64,000 nt of DNA from Anthopleura xanthogrammica (Eukaryota; Cnidaria; Anthozoa; Actiniaria; Actiniidae): NCBI GenBank assembly GCA_964019055.1, contig OZ025207.1:12957357-13021356 (forward strand). Reading direction: 5' to 3'. Positions 22,500-35,700 of this stretch are shown here, piece after piece. Every line of letters begins with the position of its first letter. Positions within the stretch are counted from its first letter, which is position 1. The translations under genes and the position numbers were made by a program. Under the pieces are notes generated by a model. The model was not told the origin of the DNA. It searched no databases and saw only the letters and a list, made by a program, of their open reading frames with translations.

Positions 22500-24280
22500 T
22501 TTTACGGAAAACCGTATTATACGGTATAGTCTAATCTTAATTCCAAGATTTTCCAAAAGGTTTTCCATCAAGCTAAACTTTATCTGTTCATTCATGCGAA
22601 CGATCCATTTACAGATATGCCTCCCCCCCGCCTTCGCGGTCCCTGATGGTTCGTCCATCACCAGTGGGGCCCTGTTGGGGGCTCTTGGTGTAAGGGACAA
22701 GGAATTCAAGAAATTATATTGAATAATTGATGATTATTCTTACGATTTACACCAGGCATAAAAGCTGAACACATCTCAACTGAATCATCATTCACTTAAC
22801 ATCAAGTACAAGGCTGGTAAGTCATCACCTTAAGTAATATCTAAAGGACAGTTTTATTATTTCTCCCATATGTCGTACCATATTTCATCTTTTCTCATCT
22901 TGCTATCGATGCAACGGAATTTTAGGCATAAGAAATTGTTCAATTGAATGTATTTTTGTAAGTCAAGCAAGTTTAATTGTGTAACGGATGCCGTATTTTT
23001 GACTCGGTTGAGATCTACTTGTGTTCCATTTTCGACAAACCTCTTTCGAATTACCCTCAACATTCAATCCACCAAGTTCGCTTATCACCAGATACGTGAT
23101 GTAATTAGGATTTTTCAGATAAGATTACGTTGTTATATAAGGACGAGCCATTTAGCTTTTTCTACGCATTTAATCCGGGGGGCACTCCCATACATGGCCT
23201 ATACGGGGATGTTCCGCTGGATAGGGTATGGTTTTTCGGGATTTTGATCTTTGACAGGGCCGGGTATACGAAAATGATTTCCTTTGTCATCATTCTTGGA
23301 TAGGTTAGGTGTGCTAGTGTTTTCGAGTCTAATACCCCATTCACACCAAAACTTGTTTAGTTAAACTGAGTTTTTATTAAACAAAATGTTTAGAGACTAG
23401 AAAGCTTCAATGTAATTATTTTATCTCTAATCTGTTCAGTATTATTTCATCAAAAAGTGAACAATGTTTGTAAATAATTTTCTAAACATGTTTAGTTAAA
23501 CCACTTTAAAACATGTTTAAGCTATAGTGTGAACGAGGTATAAGATAGGACATTCAATTTTAATTTTTTTCGAAACTAGTTCTTTTCGCCGCCAAAAAAC
23601 TTTTAGCGCGTAACTTTCAACTGTGCTGGCGTATTCAGGTCATAGGATTTCTCTTGGGCCTAAGATAAGGTTAGATAGGGTTATAAGTTACAGTGTTGTG
23701 TCTTGAACAGGGCATGTTTTTCCAATATATTCTTGTCTTAGATAGGGTCAGCCGGGGTCTTCGGAAAAGTGGCGAAACTGAACTTTTGGCTATGAGAAGG
23801 CCCAAAACTTTTTAACATTGGAGAAAGAGAAGAAAGAGAAGAAAATATTTCTACAACATTTTTGAAAATTGAGTGTTGAAGAAGTGCGCAAAAGGCGCAA
23901 ATGTATTTGCGATAAATGAGGACAAAAAAATAGTGGCCCTATATACTCCAGTTAATAATGACTTGTCCCTAATACCCTGGGCTAATACTTCTTTGTTCCT
24001 CGATCCATGACAGAATTCAATTGTGAAAGTGTTGGTTTTTGCAGAGGGAAGACAACCGGAGCACCCGTAAAAAAAACCCTCGAAGCACGGGACAATCTCG
24101 TCCCCAGAGCCCACGTTCTTCTTGGTCATCACCGAAAAACGCATGTAATGGCGGGTCCGAGATCTACGAATACATTAGTTGTGCTTCTAAACATTTATCA
24201 TAACAATTGAATACGTCTCAGTACCTCCGGTAGTCTTTTGAGATTCCCGCTATGATTATAGCTATCATTAAGGTGATGAA
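22500..24280. other. Spacer upstream of the MACPF gene
   Basis: No gene was recognised. It holds a dispersed repeat at about 23176-23245 and 23690-23780 (GGGGGGCACTCCC, CTATACGGGGATG, GGTCAGCCGGGGTC) and a fold-back at 23333-23540. The frame around 23851-24144 has no domain or support. Confidence 0.4.
23333..23540. mobile_element. MITE with TACCCCATTCACAC ends
   Basis: It starts TACCCCATTCACACC and ends GTGTGAACGAGGTA. The inner part has GTTTAGTTAAAC palindromes. The same end sequence, also following TCTAA, flanks a larger element at 32864-33560, so both belong to one family. Confidence 0.7.
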
Positions 24281-24283
24281 GGA

Positions 24284-24300
24284 TTATATATATATATATA
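24284..24300 (+). promoter_or_regulatory. Candidate TATA element of the MACPF gene
   Basis: A TATATATATATATA run ends 46 bases before the ATG at 24347, which would leave a 5' leader of only about 20-30 bases. The spacing suits a TATA box, but AT repeats are common here. Confidence 0.4.
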
Positions 24301-24346
24301 GTTGATATTTGTTTGATTGACAGCATTCTTGGTCTGAAGTGTTACT

Positions 24347-26728
24347 ATGGCAAAGGCTCTGATAATAGTAGTTACCTTGGTAACATTACTGATGGAGTAT
24401 TCTGGTAAGTAGTTGCATTTTTTTCTTTAAATATATCTTCTTGTTGTCATAAACGCCGTTTTTTGGGTTAGCGGTTTTGATCAAAATCCTGGCTACGTCC
24501 CTGGTGGTACAGTATATTTGAATTCATTTAAATTGCAAGAAAATGAAATACAGAACGAAAGACATGGCGGCCATGTTAAGAAAAGGTTGTCAGACGGGAG
24601 CCAAAGATTAAAGGTTAAAGGTGATATACGATAGGTTATTCAAAGATCCAAGAATAGCTGTATGGCTGGTGCTTCTTTTCATTATTGTTTTCAAGAACAC
24701 GGAGATTATTGTTGAGATATTCAGTGTTGCTTGTAATCGACGAAGCCATTTTAGACAACTCGATTATTCGTGTTTAGATGATGTATGCCCATGATTCTTT
24801 TCGGTATTGGAAAATCTCATTTGGCTCCGACAACTTCTTTTGAAAGCAAACGAAAAAAGCAAAATGGTGACTTTCGAATAATAGTAAATGACAGCAGCTT
24901 CTCTACTCTTTTCTTAACCAAAGCCTTATATGCTATAGACCAATTCACGATTTTCGGCGGCCATTTTGAATTGGGGCAAACCTGGCAAAATGAATAGAAA
25001 TTTGGATCACTTCGACTTCCCGTAGCTCCGCTCAATTTTGTCGGAGGATTGGTCTATTATTGCATACCTAAACTTGCCAAGTAATTATTGTTTAGGCTCA
25101 ATGATAGATGATATTCTTTTGTAAAGGAGAAAATCTTGAAGTATTAAGGTTCAGATACACGGGGCACCATTGCTTGCAACATTATGATTACAGTGCTATT
25201 TCAGCAGCCAAATCAGAGAAAATCTGGATTTTTTCGTTTAATTTATGAGGATAATAAAAATTACATAAAAATAATAAAACAGACGTTCATATATTTATAT
25301 TTTAGTTTGATGTTGCATGCAATGTTGTACCGTGTGTCGGAGCCTTTATTTTTCAAACTTTGATAGAAGAGGGCACATTGGTAGAAACACGTTTGAGCTA
25401 AAATTCTTTTGAACCATGACTACTTTCGATTATAACCCAACGATGAATTTTCGCGCGCTGTCATTGGTTCAAATGGGTCACGTGCAGGACGGGTATCAGA
25501 CGATATCCCCCGTCCGAAGTGATATTCGTCCAGCAGAAGGTAAAAACGTTAAAAAAGAAAAGAAAAAACACGGAAAACAAAGAAACTCGCTTTTTACAAA
25601 CAAGTGAGAGTAAAATACAAAGACTGGTTGAGAAAACTACGCCAGGAAACACGAAAAAATCAACAAAATATACTGTAAATGTCTTCAATGGTAAGCATCC
25701 ATGTTTCGTGAATGAAGTTTTTGGTTTGTTTTCGAAATTTGATTTTATAAACTACTAAAAACCAACAAAGAATTCGACAACAAATGTCAAACAATAGAAT
25801 AGTTCAATGTCAAACAGCTTTCATTTACAAAAATAATTGTTTTTATATCCAGCTTGGAGACGAGAGAGAATTATTTTTTGAAAACTCTGGAGATGCAGTT
25901 TGCTGAATTCATTTTAGTGAAGTCGTTGGGTTATAAAATAAATAAACCCCCTCTGGCTCACTGGAATATCGGCTGATAATGTCCTTGGATGAGAAATGGT
26001 CCTCAAAATATCACATTTGCCCTCGAAGCTTCGCTTCTCGGCCAAATGTTCTTTTTTCGGACCATTTCTCATCCTCGGACATTATCAGCCGATATCCCAG
26101 CCGCCAGGAGGGGTTTATTTACTAATTATTTCGACGTTATTGATATTTCGTATACATTTACTATGATATTCATATTGAGTGGGAAAGAAGAATAAAGAAA
26201 TAACCGTTTCCCAAGTCGCTGGCCTACAAAGGATGACACCTCAGTTTTGCAAATTTTCTCAATTCTGATTGGCTAATATTTTTCCTCAGATCAGCTGGAT
26301 AATGTAGAAAACCCAATGCAAAGATCCCATTCTTTTGGCCCTTTTGCTGGTTCCAATAATATGGAAAACCAAGGGAAAGGCGAGGAAAGGAGTAAAGGAA
26401 CTCTGGAAACTGAAAAGAAAGAGTCCTTCAGTCCTGCCATCCAGAATGACAAGAGCTTGAAGTCAGCCGAGGCAACATTAACACAAGAAAAGAGAAGGTC
26501 TATGCTTGGAAAAGGTAACCAGATCATAATTTTAAAAACCACAGGCAAAACTTTACTTGTTTTGGCTTTAAAAGATCTATAAATCTCCTGAGTGTGAAGA
26601 CTTGAGGTCCAGAACTGAAATCCGCTAAACCAAAATTACAGTCAGCCAAGTTACCAGTATGTACAAACTTTTCAAAGCATACGAAGTATAAAGTATAAAG
26701 TTATCATCATGATCATGATCATCAACAA

Positions 26729-26773
<45 letters not shown>

Positions 26774-29700
26774 GATCATCATCATCATCATCATGATCAT
26801 CATCATCATCATCATCAGTATCATCATCAGTATCATCATCATCAGTATCATCATCGACATTATCATCATCATCAGTATCATCATCGACATTATCATCATC
26901 ATCAACATCATCATCATCATCATTATCATCATCGACATTATCATCATCATCAGTATCATCATCATCAACATCATCATCATTATTATGATGATGATGACAA
27001 GGGATGTTGTCGTAAAGGGAAGAAAGTCCCGGACGTACTTTTCCATGACTTTTGCAACTGGCTTATTTTTTATGCTTTTTTTTAGTAAAACACCCATGTC
27101 TGTATAATACATGGGATAATATTACCATAGCCTCTATCTCTTTTTTTAAGTAATCAACAAGTCTAAGAATCCAGAAGCTAAGCCAGTCGTTCGTTATGAT
27201 GTGACGGCGTCGAAAAGGGTGGCTCCGACTGTTGCAAGTGTGCTGACAAAAATAGCGGGGAACGAACAAGTCCAAAAGGCTGTGATGGAAAAGGGAATCG
27301 ATGTGGCAGGAAAACTGGTTGATAAGCAGCTAGAAATCATAGATGAGGCCAAAGAGAAAGCTTCCAATTTTCTTAAGAAAGAAGTTAGTACTGATTTCAT
27401 TCCTGGTTCCGACTCCCCTTAGTTACCGTTGCTAAGTCCCACAAGCTCAACAAATTAACTAGAACATTCCAAAATTTTAAACACTGATCACGGAAAATGG
27501 ATTATGAATTGTTTCAATTATTTACTGTCCTGTGAACTGAAAATAATATAAAATTGAATTGAAGAACTCTTGCCGGACTTCGCCGACCACGAGGAGAGAA
27601 ACCTTCGAATCAAGAGAGAGACCCAATGAAATCTATTCACATGTGATGCATACACTATGTGCGACTCACTCCCAGGTTAAATTGGACGCAAGAATTCCGG
27701 CCTATGAATTAAAGACCACTCAAATAGAATATTTTTAGACTAGGCAAGCGGGAAGTGCAAATAAAGTTTGAACCTGGCCTACATTGAATGAAGAGGGAAA
27801 ATAGGAACAAAGCTATTAAGTAGAAGTATTTTCTTGTATCAATAATGCTCAAAGATTCAGCTTGAAGTACATAGAGAAGACTGTGCAGGTCTCTTTGCTT
27901 TTTTCTTCTTCTATTATTGTTATTTTCTTGTATTTGCTTAAATGCTTATTTTTTTTAGATCAAGCTTGATATCACTCCAGACAAGGGATGGGCGACTGAA
28001 GATATGTTTATCCCACCGGGTTATCACATCAACGCAGAAGTTGAAAGCGAAAAGAAACCTCACGAGTCTAATGACCCGCCGCCCTACACCTACCCAGCAG
28101 GCATGGGGAGTATGATCATGAATGGTTGCTGGGGGACTGGATACACTCAGGGAGACCCTTGTTTCAAGTCTCTTAAAGCAGCAAAACTATGCGTGGTAAG
28201 AGCTATTCATCTTCCCCTCAGCACAATATATAATGCCGGAATACCATTCCTAGCAGGCCTTCTAAATTCGATTCCCTGACAGGCAGTTTCTTTTTTCGTT
28301 TACGCAGAACATGATTGATGGTGCTGCATTTATTGGTGTTGGTTTTGATGGTCGTGGAGAATACAGCCCTGAGTCCAGGAAGATGAGTATCATCCAGAGA
28401 AGCTGTGGTGGAGGATCCAAGTAAATCTACGGATACTGAAACTAAATTTCAAGAATATTATTAAGAATATGTTTAAAAAAATTGTTTCCCTGATTAACCT
28501 TATTGTCAGTCACTACACTTTTACAAATCACGAAACCAGGTTTTTTTTACCCTCCACACAGGTATGACAAACTTCAAGTGCCAGACACGATGAACGTTCA
28601 CGGGATCTACGATACATCAGCAAGTATGACTGTATTTACATCACGATCTGAGTATCAAACGTATTTACGAAATGAAGCAGGAGTGTCGGGGTCCTTTTTG
28701 GGGTTCTCTGCTGGTGTCAAGAGAGCATGGGGAAGCTCTAAAAGCGGTGCAAAACAGACCAATCTTGCCATCTTTGATATCGATGTGGACAGGTATTTGA
28801 ATACCCTATCTACCTTCCATCATCACCTTAGCTGGTTTGTTGATTCATCTCATTTTTTTCAGGCATTACCCCCTCTTTGATTTCAAACCCCAAGCGATTC
28901 TTCTGTTTTACTTTTTTACTTTCTCAGTCGACCTTGCCCCTAACTTACTTCATTGTCTCAGAAAAACGTACAGAAGTCTTTAATTAGAATAAGAATTAAT
29001 GAATTAATCTTAACTAATTAACTTAACTAATTTAAATCTTAGTTTAATCTATTCATTTGCAGTTGATAGCCCTTGGATAAAGGCCGAAATATTCAAATTA
29101 CAAAATGACAACTAGTCTTCTCGTAATTTTATTTATTATCAAACTATATGCCCAAAAGAATATATAAGAATTAATGAATAATAAATATAATCGACTTTTC
29201 AGGTATGAGATCTTTCAAGACGAAGTCATGCCACAGGATTTGAGCAGAAGTTTCTTGAGAGAGTTTGTTGGTCTTCCAACGTCCTATTTTGCTCCTGGTG
29301 CTCCAGCTAAATTCCGTGAGTCTCTTTTTCCATTTCACAGATTTGCACATTTTTTTAGAACAAGACATCATATAGAGTCATATTTACTTTTTCATGGTCT
29401 TCTCTATCACAGCAGACGGATTGCATACAGGCACTATTCACAAAGGGAATAGATAATTCAGATTTCCCACCGACTTATCTAATAAATGAGGTGGCATTTA
29501 GCGTGTAGCAATGTTAAAACTTTAACCCAGGCTGATGATGTGTTTTGTTCCTTTCTATCAGAGGACTTTATTCTTCGATGGGGAACTCACTACATCAAGT
29601 CTGCCAGGTTTGGTGGTCAGCTGGAACTACGAAAGACACAATTGGCAAGCAAGATTGCCAGCAAGGAAGAATTCGCAGAAGAGAGCGAGGCTGAGTTTAA

Positions 29701-32700
29701 AAGTCTGTTCGGGAGTGCAGGAGCAAAATCAAGTACCAAATCTGGTAGCTCGTCCAAATCACAACATAATTACATGTCTACATCTTTAGTTGTGCAAGGG
29801 GGAAGTCAGAGAATAGCAGCGGTGATCTCTGATATGTATTCACCTACTTTTAAGACCCAGTTTACGGTAAGTAACATCAAACTATCCAGACTAAGCGTGT
29901 ACTAAACAAAAGATCTACCATACCAATAGCTGAAAATTGCTTGCATGAATGAGTTTGGGACATCTCTTTTGATTTCATTCAAATAAAAATACAAAGTACT
30001 TTACCGAAGAACTCTTTGTGATTCAGGAATGGCTTGAAAGTATACCCACCTACCCCAAGGCCTTCAAGTTTCTCATGGGATCTGTCACTGATCTACTAGA
30101 TTTCCGTGCCAATGATTTGTTTCCCGAAGAAAAAATAGACTGGGGATGCGAAAAAATGATTCACAATCTTAAAGTAGACACGACATCTCATAAGGGTTAC
30201 TATATTGACAACAACACGCGCTTCTACTGCGAGTTTAACGGTCGGGAGGATATGGACAATAGTTTGAAACGCAAACGTGTGAGTTTAAAAAGGGGGATTG
30301 AAGTCTACACGGAAGAGGTAAGAAATACAAGTTGATAAGATACTTCCATTTTATAATCGGCCAAGTCTTCTTCAGTTTAGAAGATCACCAATAACTAATT
30401 TATTATTGTTATTGCAGGTAATGTGCATGTGTGTTCTAATTGATAATTATGATGATTTTGGTGTTTTCGTTGATGATATTCAGTGTTAGTACTGCTACTG
30501 CTGTGAAACGTAATTTAGCAAAGATACAAAAGAAAAAACTTTTATAGTGAATTCTCTTTAGTAGTTATCTCGAAATGTTTAATGCTGAGTTATAAATATA
30601 TGTTTCTTTTTCAATTTCAAGGGTCCATTGTCTATATCAGATGTCAGTATTCCTGCTGGAAAAGCTGGATGTGAAATGAATGATCCAATTAGTAGATTTA
30701 AAGTAAATTTCGACATGTTAAACGATCTGAAGGGGGTTGATAATGGTGGTATTGACATCCCTAAATCCATGTCAAGAAGCGTTCAGTACAGGTAAATTTA
30801 AACATCTTTGACAAGACAAATAATCTAAGGTTATGGTAATGATAATAACAGTATCATTGCATTGAACGAAACACAGCATTCGTAGACAAAACAAGAGTAT
30901 TTGCTTTTGCTGAAGGTGCGGTAATATTGGCAAAAACAAATCGCGCAACTGGTCGCGCAACATTGTTGCAGTGCATGCAAATTGCAGAGCAAATGTTGCT
31001 GGCATTACCACTCAGCGCGCAACAAATTTGCATTGTTGCGCGAAGTAGAAACACTTTATATTCTATGCAACAATGAAAATTTGTTGAGCGCAGAGTGGTA
31101 ATATAGGTGTTCTTATCTGCAACTTGCGACGCATCAATGGTGCGCGACAAGTTGCGTGCTTTATTTGCCCGTATTACCACACCTTTAGTCCATCTACCAA
31201 AATGTTGGGATAATAATGTCACATTTCTGCTACTGAATATTTTGAATACACCTGTCCTTTTTTTGGAACGGCGATTATTAATTATTTGGAGTTCTTTTTA
31301 ACTAGTGAAGGTAAATGGTACACTGCAGACGAAGATGGAAACTTTCATCTGTACGATGGCTTCAGCAATGGTGGAAGCGGTAACCTTGGAAAAAAAAAAA
31401 TATCCATATTTGGTCTTGTCTTGACTTATGATTGGACCACGGGAAGTCTCATTCTTAACGGCGTAGATTATACAGAATCAAAAAAATACTTTCCAAGACT
31501 AAGCGCACTTTTAAATGATAAACAGCTTGCTTTCGCTAAATGGCCAGCTCAAGAATTCTTCCAGGGGCATGGTAAAAGTAAACCCAAATCCCAGGTTGGA
31601 CATATACCATGTAACGTTCATTGGTCCAATGGACTCAGGTTTGATCCGAGTGACCGTGGTGGCAAGTGTCTTCATTTCACAGCTTCTTCCAAAGGTCCTC
31701 TGTATGTAGTTTTTTCGGCAGTTCCAAGTAACAAAGACACGTGGTATTACGTTGAAATTTCACCATTTGCAGTTAGAATCTATAAGGTAAGATGTATCAT
31801 GAGGCCTTTTTAACCAAGGTTCTGAATGTGCCTTTACGTGGAGTTTTTGAACTGCTCGAACCTGCTCGAAAAAAATACCATATTTGCATTCCTCAAGGGT
31901 TTAATCCGTGACTCTGTCTTATTGTGAATAGAATACAATCAAGATTTTCAAAATGTCTATTATATCCTGATCCTCACTAGAGTTTTTCATTTCCTCTTGC
32001 CCAACACCTCATTTCAATAAAGCTCAATTAGTTTTTGTTTTGTATTTGGATTACCCTGAGCTCCGAGATCATCTAGTTCTGTGGGCGGACGGCCCCACAG
32101 GCGTCAAAGAGCGTGATGCCGGAGGCCGATCGTGAGAGAACCTGTTCCCTCTTAGCAACGAGAGAGCCTCTGGAGCCCAGGGTATATTTAGATCGATCGG
32201 TAAGGCTTTCATCTTGAGGCTTTACAATTACATCAATACAGAAATGGTCTTAAACATTTCGAAATAATACAAAAACAGTAATTCGTTTTATGCGTCTTTT
32301 TCATTGCTCCGGCGTAGTTTGGAGCCTTTCGAAACTTTCAATTCATGAGAAATAGAATATACCATAATACGTAATACATGCTACAGTCTAATTTAGCAAG
32401 CCTTTATTTTAGTCACAGCAGCTCAAAGTATCCACGGTCAGTACCAATGCTGTAGCCCTTGGAGACGTCCTCTTGTACCAGTCATACTTTGTCTGTGTTA
32501 CTGAGTCAACAAATAGTACCGTCATCGAGTATGGCAAGTCCCAGGGTACCACGGACAGTGGAGATGTCTACTTGACTATGATTGACCACGATCAACCGAT
32601 TCATGCTCGCTTTTATTCGTTTGCTAATGGAGAAGAACCAGTACAAATCGTAGATTCCCATGTGATATCGCGTACGCTGACCGAAGCAGACTGTAAAGGA

Positions 32701-35700
32701 GATACACACAAACATCAGGATGAGCCTAATTGTGTACAGAAATGTCATGAGGCTTGTGCTCCATTAGCAGGTGAACAAAGCAATTGCAACTTCATTAGTT
32801 CATTGGTGAAAGTGAGATTTAGTACTGCAGTAAAAGATCAATGCCTTTCTTATGTCAGTCTAATACCCCATTCACACTGAACCTTTAAACATGTTTAGAA
32901 GTTGTTTATAGTTGAACTAGTGTCCTTTCACGCAGCCCGCACGCCTAACTAAACAACTTTCAAACTTTCTTAATTTAAATTGCACCTAACCCCTGACACA
33001 ATACTTTCATCATTGATTCTACATGAAGTGAATAATTGAATGGTGAAATATTTCTTCATTTGAGTGTTGCGTCTCTACGTTATATAGGTTTATACTTCCA
33101 ATATGTAAATGACGGTGATGTCATCGCAGGCTTTTGAGTGTATTTGTTTTACTTGCAATACTAAACACTGGCCATTATGAGACCCCAAATTTACAGTAAA
33201 CAATATAGAAACCATGAGTATAATGATAATGCTTTTTAAATACTGTTTGTGTGAACCTATTAAAGTTTGTATATTTAATGAAGCCTGCGGTGACATCACG
33301 GTCATTAACATTTTGGAAATATAAACCGTTCATATCTTAAAGACGCAACACTCAAATGAAGAAATAGTTCACCATTCAACTATTCACTTTATGTAGAATC
33401 AATAATGAAAGTATTGTATCTGGCATTAGGTGCTACTAAACTACTACTAAACTACTTTGGGGAGGTAGTTTTAACCCCGTGTAATAATGGCAGCCAAACG
33501 ACGAAAGGAATGGGATAGATAAATTAATGAATAAGCAAGGGTAGTTGGTGTGAACGGGGCTTTGTTTTGGTTGAACTAAATTTTCTACAAAATAACTTTT
33601 GCTGACTTTTCAGTACTCCACATAAGGGGAAAGTTTTCTTATTGAGCTAACTTTCTTTCAGGGTGCAAACGCAATTCCCAAGGAGAACCAAAAGCAACAG
33701 AATGCAACGAGTGTGGTTATGCCATGGATAGGAAGGGTGTGTGCCTGACCAAGTGTCCAGCCGCAGGAGAAGTACCGGATAAGAATAAACGTTGTGTTGG
33801 TAAGCTAGTGTAATGTTTAAAAAACGAGTAGGAGTGTTGTATCAGGTATAAAAGCACAAGGCGTAGCCAAGTGGTTATAATCGCGATAAAACACGATCTG
33901 TGAGTTTTGTGAACTATACTTTGAAAAACTCCTTAACAATCTATGAACCTTTGGTCGAATAGAGACCATACACGTTACGAACATGGACTTTTAAACTTCG
34001 ACAGAGGGTTAACATCACTATCATGTGTAATCAGTGTAAAAGAGAATGCAACCTGTTGAAGATAGCCTGCCAAAGTCAAGACAGGGGCGCTAATTGACGT
34101 CATTTTGTGGATCTTCGTTGATCGCATGTGAGACTAACCTTGATGAGGTTCTAAGTCTACATCTAAACTTGGATGCACCTTTATCTCCATAAAGTCCATG
34201 CACGTGACGTGTATAAGCGCTCCAATAGACCATTTTCGAGATGCGCGAGCACTTTCAAACGTATCGCAGGCGCAGACATAAAAAAGACGCATTTTTGGGG
34301 AAGATCGCGCGCGGTTTTGACGCTGCAGAATGACAGGTGGTGTAAAGGTCAGTGGTGCAACGTCGTCTCCATATCCTTATAAATCTACAGCTGGCAAATG
34401 ATTTCTCTGTTTTAATTGATCCAGATATTTCACACAAAAATTGGTGAAGGATTTGTTGCATGTTGCTTGTTGCATGTTGCACTTTGCAGGTTGCAGGTTG
34501 CATGTCGAATCCCAAGCTTGAAATGCTCGAAATGCTCGAAATGCTACGGGCACTGTGAATGCAATCAGCAAAAGGTCACAAAAGTATAGAATTTTCCCAA
34601 ACTTTGCCTGCAAGTTTTACCGGCATATTTTCTTCTGTGCTGAAATTATTTACATATGATCCATAAGATAAAACATTTCAAGCTTGGTATGAAACTTCAT
34701 GCAAGAAAACCTTCCCCTTCCTGTACATCTGTGTTAATCTCTTTTGAAATAGCTATATATCTATGTTAATCTATGCTTATGCGTATGTCTTTTTCCCCCA
34801 CAGCGTCATATGATTTGAAATTCAAACCTGACACTGAAAACTCCTGGATTACTGGATTCTCGACTTTTAGCGAATCCACTCTTTGTTTTTGGACTAATTT
34901 CTTTAACAACTTCGATCTTCCCAAAGCATACAGGTCTTTTTATCCCATGTTGCAGTATTTTAACCCAGGCACAACAAAGCCCGAGTTTTCAATTGGTGCT
35001 CGCGCTAATTATATTAGTAATGGTGGTGATTATCGTTATACTGGAATGGAATTATATTTCAGCGATGGTCATTGGCGGGGGTAGGTATAGCCTGTGGTTT
35101 GGTTTTTATACTTCTCTTAAAAAAACTCATGATAAATTAATGGATCGTCTCACGATTCATGACAACCCGTGAAAACCAGCCAACTATAGCAAATATCTCT
35201 TGATATTTTTATTGTGTTGATAAAATACAGTTCCATATTGCTTTTTGTTTTTTGAGTTATGAATTATTTTGTACGAAGCTTACTTTCCGACATTTTACTT
35301 CAGAAAACGTGGTGATAATTCAAATTTCAATATCTCGAAAACGAGCTTGGGACAATAATAATCGTTTATTCATACCACAAGAAGATTACAAAAAAATACA
35401 TTAATTAACTAAATGAGATAAGTGAATGGTATTGGTTACCTAGAATAACTAAAAAGCTAATCGAGCTAGATAACACAAAAAATTGCTATCTTAAAGCAGT
35501 CAGGAAGTAAACCATTATTAAAAAAATAACTGCATAAGATCTCGAGAGGTTTTGACAATAAATTTTGTAAGCAATTTTAAAAGTTTTACAGGTATACTGA
35601 AGGGGCCAACAGATTTACCAGTTTTGAGATTTGAGACTATGTCTTCGATTTCAGTAGATGATGTAGGTGCAAGATAGAAGCTATTACATGAGGGGTGATC

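Noticed and set aside
26672..27112. Methionine- and isoleucine-rich frames on both strands
   Set aside because: By-products of the ATC microsatellite in MACPF intron 2.
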